Below, one piece after another: positions 17,587-24,575 of a stretch of 64,000 nucleotides of DNA (positions are counted from its first letter, which is position 1; each line of letters starts with the position of its first letter). A program made the position numbers and the translations under genes. This stretch comes from Deltaproteobacteria bacterium (GTDB lineage Bacteria > Myxococcota > JACPTQ01), in contig JACPTQ010000074.1 of assembly GCA_016192705.1 (NCBI GenBank), positions 1-64,000 of the forward strand. Direction: 5' to 3'. The notes beneath the pieces were generated by a model that was not told the DNA's origin, did no database searches, and saw nothing but the letters and a program-made list of their open reading frames with translations.

Positions 17587-18849
17587 CTATTCGGCGTCAA
17601 CCCACCGACAGTCGCCCATCGTCTTCCATGTAAACTGCAGCTGCCCCGCAGGCAAATCAGTTACCACCGTGGTTTCAAAATTCTTCAGATTAACGCGGGC
17701 TTTTCGAAAAACTTGCCCGAGGTTATCCAGGGTCTTTTGATTCCGGCTGAAGGCCGTGATCGAAAGAGTCGGGTTCTCATCCAGGGCCAACTTCACGCTG
17801 GCCAACACCTGCACTTCGTCTCCGAGTCCGGCGTATGCCGACGCCCGCTGCCTCCGCAAGTTAAGCCGGACGCACCGCTCGACCGTATGAATCTCCATCG
17901 CCGCCAAGTTCTCGCGCAGAGACTCGTCAAAGCGGCGGGCGAGATTCAGAGCGTGGACATAAGCTAAGCGCGACTGTGAACTAACGGGATTCACACTTAT
18001 CGCCTTCTGAAAATGCGAAGCCGCACTCACGGAAATTGGTTCGTCAGTCCGCCGCGCGAGGCAATACCCCGCGATGTAGTAGAGACGATGCACGTCGCTC
18101 GAGACCCACACCACAGAATGCCCAACCAGTTTGGCATTCCTTCGAAGCAAGGTGAGGGCATCAAAAAAGCCGCGGCGATTGTCAGCGCTGATCGGCCGCT
18201 CTTTAAGTGATGCCGCGAGATCCTCCCACCGTTGAATGGCGGGCAAAACGCTCTTCATAACTGAATCGCAACTTGCCCGACCCTTAAAGACGATCGGAGT
18301 GCGAACGGCACCGAGCGCCCTCGACGCGACCTTTTCGCGACGCGTCCAAACCGGAATCTTGTACTCCCGTTGCTTGAGGTTCGCCGCGACCCATTTATTG
18401 AACGCCTCGAGTCGAACGTTGAAAACCGTCTTCCCTGGGATCGTCCACCCGGGAGCGGCAAAGGTGCGAATGAGAAGTTCTGTGAAAAACCCAGCCGCCT
18501 GAGCCTTTGCCAAGTTGTCAAGGAGCGGCTCGGCGACGAAACCAGGCTTCCCCCGATCTTTTTCTCGGATCGCCAGCAATCCCAGCATCGCATTGTGTGT
18601 CTCTTGAAAACCGTAAGGGCGGACCGCCACACGATTATTACCGTCGGCCCCCTCCCGAAGAGGGGTCCGAAGAGCGGCAAAAACCAGCCAATAATGCGCC
18701 GCGCCGTGCAACGGACCGTCGACGTATTCTCTGCTCAATAGGATCTTGTCAAGGCCGTCATCGCCCTTGCCAGCTTTGTTTTGCGCGACCGCGCATCCAA
18801 CGCAGACCCCCAACGCCGCGACAGCGGCACACGTCAACTTCGCGTCCAT
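17587..18849 (-). CDS. Exported TPR-like protein of unknown function
   Basis: From the ATG at 18849 (GGGGAGGGG a few bases upstream) the product is 420 residues with a signal sequence that may end in a lipobox (VCVGCAVAQ). The C-terminal half has weak TPR-like helices (HFQKAISVNPVSSQSRLAYVH, RFDESLRENLAAME, YAGLGDEVQVLASVKLALDE). The N-terminal half (SREYVDGPLHGAAHYWLVF) is not recognised. Codon use is less GC-biased than in neighbouring genes, which together with the adjacent RCC1 remnant suggests a variable locus. Confidence 0.65.
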   Translation of the reverse strand: MDAKLTCAAVAALGVCVGCAVAQNKAGKGDDGLDKILLSREYVDGPLHGAAHYWLVFAALRTPLREGADGNNRVAVRPYGFQETHNAMLGLLAIREKDRGKPGFVAEPLLDNLAKAQAAGFFTELLIRTFAAPGWTIPGKTVFNVRLEAFNKWVAANLKQREYKIPVWTRREKVASRALGAVRTPIVFKGRASCDSVMKSVLPAIQRWEDLAASLKERPISADNRRGFFDALTLLRRNAKLVGHSVVWVSSDVHRLYYIAGYCLARRTDEPISVSAASHFQKAISVNPVSSQSRLAYVHALNLARRFDESLRENLAAMEIHTVERCVRLNLRRQRASAYAGLGDEVQVLASVKLALDENPTLSITAFSRNQKTLDNLGQVFRKARVNLKNFETTVVTDLPAGQLQFTWKTMGDCRWVDAE

Positions 18850-18894
18850 CGAACCCCTCCCCAAAAAACAGGACGACTCTGGCGTCAGAGGGCA

Positions 18895-20553
18895 TTACGG
18901 CCCAGCGTCTACGATGATTCCGCCGTCTGTCCCTTCGCCGCGGCATTCGCCCTTCTCGTCGCGCGTCGGCGCCGAGCAGTTAAGCCACTGGCCATACACG
19001 CAAACCTCTTCGCCCGACCCGCAATCGGTCTGACAGGGCCGCTTCAACCCCTCGTCGATTTTGTTGTTGCAATCGTTGTCGAGCCCGTCGCAAATCTCGT
19101 TTCCAACGTTTCGCCCGATCGCATCGAGCGCCGCCGTGAGGCTCGTCGGGTCGTCGGCTTGGTAGTAACAGTTGTTCGTCGCCGTCGCGCTCGTCGAATT
19201 GGGGTTACACCCCGCGCGCGCCGTTCCGCCCGCGTTTGCCATCTTGTTGAGCGTTGTCGGAGACACGGCGCCCCCGAACCCAACGACAAACGTCTTGATG
19301 CCGTCATTCGCGAGCGCCGTTACCGCCGTGACCGGCCCGTTCGTTGAGTTCGATGCACACGACTCTTGGCCATCCGTGAGCAGCACGACGAAGTTCCGAC
19401 GCGCCGCGAACCGCAAGCTCGGCAACTGAATCGCCGCGTTCAGCGCTGCGATCATCGGCGTCGCGCCCGTGGTTCGAAGCGCCGACAGCGCGGTTTGAAT
19501 CGGAGACCAATTGTTTGGCGCCACATCCGCGTGGAGCTGCGCAACGCTACACGACCCCGTCGTTCCAGGGAAACTCATCAAGCCAAACGAAATCTGCGCC
19601 TGGCGCGCCGAGACGATCGAGTTGATCGCCGCCTTCGCAATCGTAAATTTCGATTGCGAGGTCGACGACGACGGCGCGGTATCCATGCTCCCCGATCGAT
19701 CGAGCAGAATCATGACGTTCGGATATTCGCACCGCGACTGGTCCTGCGGCACGCACACCCCCTGCTCGCACCGATTCGCGCCAACGCAAACGTCGGTTGT
19801 CGTCCACGAGTAACATCCGGCCGCATCGCGCGCGCACGTTTCGATCGATTGCCCGACGCACCGCTTGTGGTTCACTTGGCACTGACTCGCGCAGGGCGCC
19901 TCGCACCGCCCCAAGACGCACGATTGCCCGCTCGTCGCGCACACCGCACCCGCAACCCAACCGAGACAACCCGTCAGCCCGCGCTGGCACGTCTCAACCA
20001 CATCCCCCGCGCACCGCACCGCCCCGTCGCTGCACGACGTCGCGCATGTGCCACCCGTCGACGGCCCGCCCACGAGCAGCAGCTTCAATCGATAAACCCC
20101 CGGCACCCCAATCGCGGCGCATCCCCGCGGAACCAACGTGAAGAGTCCCGACGCCGCAACCGTGAATCGCAACTTTGTCGTCAACGGCAAACTCGCCTCA
20201 TCGACCCCGCGCGCAAGCGACTCACCCGGATTCGCGCGGTCAACTTGCGGTGGTGCGAAAAGCGCCAAGTTCTGGGCCGACGCGCCATCGTCCGACGTCA
20301 GCGTCGCTTCGATCTCATCTCCGGTGTCCGCGTGAAACACCCAAACGGCCGGCCGCGAATAGGCGCCTGTTCGCTCGAGGCCGTACGCCGTCGTTGCCGT
20401 TGTCGCACTCGCCGAAATTGGACCCGCAAGCACGCATTCGCCCGGAGGAAGCTCGCTCGCACCGCCGCCGCCGGGTCCGTTTCGCCCGGTGTTTTCAGAG
20501 CAGCCGAAAAACGCGATGAGCGTAAAGCCCGCTGCGAACCGTCGCTTGGTCAT
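18895..20553 (-). CDS. Lipoprotein with von Willebrand A domain and MopE-like metal motif
   Basis: Starting at the ATG at 20553 behind GGAGGAGACACG, the 552-residue product has a lipobox (FFGCSEN) and a beta-rich domain. Two Cys-rich repeats follow (CSDGAVRCAGDVVETCQRG and CQVNHKRCVGQSIETCARD). Then come a VWA domain with its MIDAS (LLDRSGSMD, later LLTDGQESC) and a C-terminal ICDGLDNDCNNKIDEG, the putative metal-binding motif of the MopE type. It is a surface protein likely to bind metal and protein ligands. The gene for the coiled-coil envelope protein lies upstream on the same strand. Confidence 0.85.
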   Translation of the reverse strand: MTKRRFAAGFTLIAFFGCSENTGRNGPGGGGASELPPGECVLAGPISASATTATTAYGLERTGAYSRPAVWVFHADTGDEIEATLTSDDGASAQNLALFAPPQVDRANPGESLARGVDEASLPLTTKLRFTVAASGLFTLVPRGCAAIGVPGVYRLKLLLVGGPSTGGTCATSCSDGAVRCAGDVVETCQRGLTGCLGWVAGAVCATSGQSCVLGRCEAPCASQCQVNHKRCVGQSIETCARDAAGCYSWTTTDVCVGANRCEQGVCVPQDQSRCEYPNVMILLDRSGSMDTAPSSSTSQSKFTIAKAAINSIVSARQAQISFGLMSFPGTTGSCSVAQLHADVAPNNWSPIQTALSALRTTGATPMIAALNAAIQLPSLRFAARRNFVVLLTDGQESCASNSTNGPVTAVTALANDGIKTFVVGFGGAVSPTTLNKMANAGGTARAGCNPNSTSATATNNCYYQADDPTSLTAALDAIGRNVGNEICDGLDNDCNNKIDEGLKRPCQTDCGSGEEVCVYGQWLNCSAPTRDEKGECRGEGTDGGIIVDAGP

Positions 20554-20592
20554 CGTGTCTCCTCCGATGGCGATCCCACAGTCGAATCGCAC

Positions 20593-20621
20593 ATTATACA
20601 CAATGGTAGGGATTTACACCA
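20593..20621 (-). promoter_or_regulatory. Putative promoter for the VWA lipoprotein
   Basis: On the minus strand a perfect TATAAT (20593-20598) lies 39 bases upstream of the ATG at 20553. The best -35 candidate with a 17-base spacer is TGGTGT (20616-20621), which is weak. Confidence 0.45.
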
Positions 20622-20658
20622 CACCAAGATGAGGAGCGCTCATGGTGACGTCACATCC

Positions 20659-21522
20659 TTAGAACCGCAGATTTCCGCCAGCGGCAAACGACCACGTAAA
20701 ACGTTGAACATCGTCTTTGAACGCGAGAATAAAACCGGGCCCCGTATCAAACCAAAACCCAAACTTTCGCGTCTGGTCGACCTCGAGGCCTATCGCTGCC
20801 CGCGGGTGGATTCCGAAATTCGAGCCGCTTCCAAAAATGAGGCCGCCATTCCACGCGAAGTACGGTTTCAATTTTCCCTTCAGAAAGTAGTAACGCATCC
20901 CGTACCCGAGCACGAATTCGGTCGTGTCGACATAAAAGTTGCCGCCGATGCCGAGCTGGAATAGGTGCTGCCACGTTTTCCCAAAGCCGACCATGATGGC
21001 CGGCACATATCCAACGCTGCTGTTGTTAGGCGGCGTCACGCGCGACCCCATGAGGTACGCGATGTTAAAAAGCTCGAGACCGAGGAAGATTTGCCCAGCG
21101 TGGGAAAAATCGGCTGGCTCCGCGGTCGGCCCTGGCGGCGTCGGTTTCGCCGCGGGATCGGGCCCCGGCCCCTTTTTGTCGGTGGGTGACCCTTTCGCAG
21201 GATCGACCGCGGGCGGTTTCTCGCGCGTGTCGGGGAGCGGCCCTTTTCCCGGCTCGACCGGCGGCAGCTTGTCCCCACTCGTCGGGGGCGTCTGCGAGGG
21301 CGTCGGCGCGGCCGGTGACGGCGCTGGCGGCTTTTCGCCACCCCGCTTCGCCTTCTCCTCCTCGAGTTTCTTTTTCTCCTCCTCGAGTTTTCGCCTATCC
21401 TCTTCGAGTTTCTTTTTTTCTTCTTCGAGTTTCCGCTTCTCCTCGTCGACCGATTGCGCGAACAGGTTCGTCTGGGACGCCATCGACGCCGAAACAATCA
21501 AAGCTGTTAACCACCAACGCAT
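20659..21522 (-). CDS. Outer-membrane-type protein with coiled coil and Pro-rich linker
   Basis: The ATG at 21522 (GAAGGGGG about 8 bases upstream) opens a 287-residue product. It has a signal peptide (LIVSASMASQTNLFAQS), a charged coiled coil of repeated KLEEEKK units (about 27-62), a Pro/Gly/Lys-rich linker (about 63-140) and a C-terminal beta-rich domain. The strands alternate in character and the chain ends in a Phe (FAAGGNLRF), as in small outer-membrane barrels. The coiled coil and linker could span toward the cell wall. Function unknown. Confidence 0.7.
   Translation of the reverse strand: MRWWLTALIVSASMASQTNLFAQSVDEEKRKLEEEKKKLEEDRRKLEEEKKKLEEEKAKRGGEKPPAPSPAAPTPSQTPPTSGDKLPPVEPGKGPLPDTREKPPAVDPAKGSPTDKKGPGPDPAAKPTPPGPTAEPADFSHAGQIFLGLELFNIAYLMGSRVTPPNNSSVGYVPAIMVGFGKTWQHLFQLGIGGNFYVDTTEFVLGYGMRYYFLKGKLKPYFAWNGGLIFGSGSNFGIHPRAAIGLEVDQTRKFGFWFDTGPGFILAFKDDVQRFTWSFAAGGNLRF
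21355..21446 (-). repeat. In-gene short tandem repeat encoding KLEEEKK units
   Basis: About five degenerate copies of an 18-21 base unit (core CTCCTCGAGTTTC on the plus strand) encode the coiled-coil units. Copies differ mostly at third positions. Confidence 0.7.
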
Positions 21523-21536
21523 TCGCAAACCCCCTT

Positions 21537-22346
21537 CTATAGATCAACCCGCGCGATTCGCCCCACGGAGTCTCCAAAAAACCGACGAGCGGTTTCGGCA
21601 ACGCCCATCGCCCGATCGGTCACAAGAACTTCGATGTGCGCCCGTGCCCGCGCGCGCGAAGCCGTTACAGCTCCGAGCGCCAACGCAACATCCGCGGCCG
21701 TGGCGCTCGCCGAATCGACAACGCGTCGGCCGCGTCCCACGGTGCGTCGAATAACGCGATCCAAGAGTGGGTAATGCGTGCACCCAAGAATCACCGTGTC
21801 GACGTCCCGCGCGGTTCCATTCACGATAGGATGAAGGTAACGCTCAGCCACTAGGCGTGCAACGTCATCGTCAACCCAGCCGGCCTCGGCGAGCGGAACA
21901 AAGAGCGGACACGCAATCCCAAAAACGCGCACGCGCCGATCCAGCGCATGAATCGCGTGTTCGTACGCGCGACTCGCGATGGTCGCGGGCGTCGCAAGTA
22001 CCGCGACCCGGCCAACGCGTGTCGCCGCAACCCCAGCCGCTGCGCCCGGTTCAATGACGCCAAACACGGGAACGGCGAGCGCGGACCGCAACGCGTCGAG
22101 CGCGACGGCCGACGCCGTATTGCACGCGACAACCAACGCGCCAAGTTGCGCCCGATCCGCGAGAACGCGCGCCGCACCGAGTGCATACTTCACGACGGTC
22201 TCCGCAGATTTTGTTCCGTAGGGGACCCGGGCCGTGTCGCCGAGGTAAACAAACCGTTTCCCCGGAAGCGCACGCACGAGCTCGCGCAAAACCGTAAGGC
22301 CACCGACCCCCGAATCGAAAACGCCAATATGATCGGCGGTCGTCAT
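21537..22346 (-). CDS. murI: Glutamate racemase
   Basis: MurI makes D-glutamate for peptidoglycan. The 269-residue protein shows FDSGVGGLTVL, YLGDTARVPYG, the first catalytic Cys in ACNTAS and the second in LGCTHYP. The gene overlaps the preceding ArsA-like gene by four bases (ATGA), so the three genes 24468-21537 form one translationally coupled unit. Confidence 0.96.
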   Translation of the reverse strand: MTTADHIGVFDSGVGGLTVLRELVRALPGKRFVYLGDTARVPYGTKSAETVVKYALGAARVLADRAQLGALVVACNTASAVALDALRSALAVPVFGVIEPGAAAGVAATRVGRVAVLATPATIASRAYEHAIHALDRRVRVFGIACPLFVPLAEAGWVDDDVARLVAERYLHPIVNGTARDVDTVILGCTHYPLLDRVIRRTVGRGRRVVDSASATAADVALALGAVTASRARARAHIEVLVTDRAMGVAETARRFFGDSVGRIARVDL

Positions 22347-23515
22347 CCCGATCGCGCGGGCGTTGAATCGATAAGCGCCGATCGAATCTCCGCAAGCCCA
22401 ACAAGGTCGTGGACGTCCTCCGTCCGCGCCGGCACCTCAACGACGGGGCAAGCCCCAACGGCGCGCCGCACATCGTCGATCCGCTCGCGCTCCGCGGCCG
22501 CGAGTCGGTTCAAGTCGTCGCGGTGATCGCGAAGCCGCTTCACGAGGTGCGTGATGGAGTCTCGCGAAATCGTCTGGAGCGCCCCGGCGTGCTGCAGCGC
22601 GCGAACGATAGCGCCGTCGTCGATCTCGCCATCGACCGGCCGATGCACGCGATTGGCGACAATGGCGCCGACCGGCATTCCCTCGCTCGCGAGGCGCCGA
22701 TAAAGCACGAGCGCCTCGTCGGTCGCATTCGCGCGCGGCGCCATCACGATGACGAAAGCGACGTCGCCCCCTTTCAGCTCGCGGTAAACGGTCTCCGCGC
22801 GATCGCGAAAGCCGTCGAACATCGCGTTGAAGTTGACGAGGTAACCGGCGAGATCCTGGAGCATATCCATACCGGTAAACGACTTCGCGAGTCGTGACAA
22901 AATAAAGCTCGACCCAAAGAGGAGGCGCTTCGACGTTTTCGACCCCGACAGTATCGGGCGAAGAAACGTCCGAAGCACCGGGCTCTCCATGATGGTGACC
23001 ATTTTTTTCGGCATCTCGAGAAAATCGAGGGCGTTTGCGGTCGGTGGCGTATCAAGCACGACGAAGTCGTAATCGCGCTCGCGCGTCACTTCGAGCAGTT
23101 TCTCCATCGCCATCTGCGACTGCGACCCCGAAAGCTCATCCGACACGTGCCGATAGAGGTGGTTCCCGAGAATCGCATCGCGCACCTCGCGACTCGGCGC
23201 GTGTTTTGCCACCACGGCGTCAAACGTCGACTTCGCATCGAGCATCATCGCGAAGAGGCCCCGCGCCGCCGTGACGTTAATTCGCGCGAGAACGCCGTCG
23301 TCGATGCGCTTTTCCTCATTGCCGATCTCGCTCAAACCAAGCGCGTTCGCGAGCCGCCGCGCGGGATCGATCGTCAGGACGAGCGATTTTCGCCCAACCG
23401 CAGCCCCGGCCAGCGCGAGCGCCGCCGACACGGTGGTTTTGCCAACGCCGCCGGCACCAACGGAGACGAGGATTCGCTTCGACGCGATGACTTCAGCCAA
23501 ACCGGGCGACATCAT
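22343..23515 (-). CDS. ArsA/Get3-type ATPase, P-loop-competent partner
   Basis: The 390-residue protein belongs to the ArsA/Get3 branch of deviant-Walker ATPases. The P-loop is GAGGVGKTT (20-28): the P-loop Lys26 is present, but the signature Lys at the second position is Ala21. Switch I is IDPARRLANALG and switch II is DTPPTANALDFLE, both ArsA-like. No Cys arsenic site is seen, so arsenite transport is unlikely. The gene is downstream of, and overlaps by four bases, a second ArsA-like gene whose P-loop has the opposite substitution. Confidence 0.88.
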   Translation of the reverse strand: MMSPGLAEVIASKRILVSVGAGGVGKTTVSAALALAGAAVGRKSLVLTIDPARRLANALGLSEIGNEEKRIDDGVLARINVTAARGLFAMMLDAKSTFDAVVAKHAPSREVRDAILGNHLYRHVSDELSGSQSQMAMEKLLEVTRERDYDFVVLDTPPTANALDFLEMPKKMVTIMESPVLRTFLRPILSGSKTSKRLLFGSSFILSRLAKSFTGMDMLQDLAGYLVNFNAMFDGFRDRAETVYRELKGGDVAFVIVMAPRANATDEALVLYRRLASEGMPVGAIVANRVHRPVDGEIDDGAIVRALQHAGALQTISRDSITHLVKRLRDHRDDLNRLAAAERERIDDVRRAVGACPVVEVPARTEDVHDLVGLAEIRSALIDSTPARSG

Positions 23516-24468
23516 GCGAGCGGCTTCTCGTTCACTTGCTGTTCAATCTCCGCGGAAATTGCGTCGATCTCGCGTCGGCCCATCTCCCCCCCAAAGCGCC
23601 GCGCGACCTTGAGGTGCGGCATCGACAACTCGCGCACGAATTTGTCAACGTGCCCGCGCTCAATTCGGTGCCGAAAGTGCTTGGCATCATGCGCCGCAAC
23701 GAGCGCCGCCAGGCCCGGCACATCGGTCGCGTGCGACCTTAGCCGACGAAAATCCTCCTGCTCGCGCTCACTGAGCGGACTGTCGGTGTACGCGTTAACG
23801 ACGCCGTATCCAGCCGGGATGTGGATTTTCGCGTCGTTCAATCGGCTAAAATCGATCGCCTCATTGACGGGCATCTCCTCAGGCAACGCGACCAGAACGA
23901 GCGCGGTCTTCCGAGGGTCGGTCACGAGGGCCCGCATCTCTTTGGCCTTCTCGACGAGCGGCCCGACTCGGATCGCATCGACCATCACGTGCGGCAACCG
24001 AAAGAGGTACGACGCATTCCCGGTCGGCGGCGCATCGACCACGATCGCGTCGAAACGCGGTCGCCCGGCCTTATCGCGCTCGCCCTCGTGAAACCAAATC
24101 TTTCCGAGAATATTCAAATCGTCGAGCCCGGGGAACGCATTCAAAAATCCACGCACAAGGCTGTTCTCAAAAACACGGTTGTAAATAAACTCGTACCGAA
24201 GGACGAGAAGGCCGTACTCCTTGCGCGCTGCGTGCGGCTCGATGTTAACGGCTTGTAGGTTCGGCGCCAGATCGACGATCGACGCACCGATCGGCGGTCG
24301 CCCAAAAAGCGCGCCCACGCGGTCGGGTACGTTAATCTCAACAAGCAGTGTTCGCTTTCCACGGCGCGCTAACGCGAGGGCAAGCGCAAGCGCAACGGTC
24401 GTCCGACCAACGCCCCCCTTTCCCGCAACCACAATGAGGCGCCGGTTCCATAAGGCACGCGATTCCAC
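23512..24468 (-). CDS. ArsA/Get3-type ATPase, signature-lysine partner
   Basis: The 318-residue protein has the P-loop GKGGVGRTT (16-24): signature Lys17 is kept while the P-loop Lys is Arg22. Switch I is altered (EINVPDRVG, with no DPA), whereas switch II is kept (DAPPTGNASYLF). It is likely a poor ATPase alone and probably pairs with the product of the next gene. The GTG start has no close ribosome-binding site and lies 8 bases after a good -10 box. Confidence 0.85.
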   Translation of the reverse strand: MESRALWNRRLIVVAGKGGVGRTTVALALALALARRGKRTLLVEINVPDRVGALFGRPPIGASIVDLAPNLQAVNIEPHAARKEYGLLVLRYEFIYNRVFENSLVRGFLNAFPGLDDLNILGKIWFHEGERDKAGRPRFDAIVVDAPPTGNASYLFRLPHVMVDAIRVGPLVEKAKEMRALVTDPRKTALVLVALPEEMPVNEAIDFSRLNDAKIHIPAGYGVVNAYTDSPLSEREQEDFRRLRSHATDVPGLAALVAAHDAKHFRHRIERGHVDKFVRELSMPHLKVARRFGGEMGRREIDAISAEIEQQVNEKPLA

Positions 24469-24476
24469 GCGCGTCG

Positions 24477-24505
24477 TTTATCACAAAATCGACCTCCTTT
24501 GACAA
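24477..24505 (-). promoter_or_regulatory. Putative promoter for the ArsA-like pair and murI
   Basis: On the minus strand TTGTCA (24500-24505), a 17-base spacer and GATAAA (24477-24482) are followed 8 bases later by the GTG at 24468. On the plus strand the same site reads TTGACA, a consensus -35 for the divergent aminopeptidase gene, so the two promoters may share it. Confidence 0.4.
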
Positions 24506-24575
24506 TCGCTTGGGAGATATGACAAAACGCTTCCTTCCTGAAACCGACGATGAGGGGACTGTGGGGACAACGATC

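Noticed and set aside
19366-20964. A 532-codon plus-strand frame
   Set aside because: Antisense to the VWA and coiled-coil protein genes, Arg-rich, with no ribosome-binding site and no recognisable domain.
22343-24468. Arsenite efflux ATPase (arsA) assignment
   Set aside because: No Cys triad for metalloid binding and no arsB, arsC or arsR nearby. Only the ATPase family is supported.
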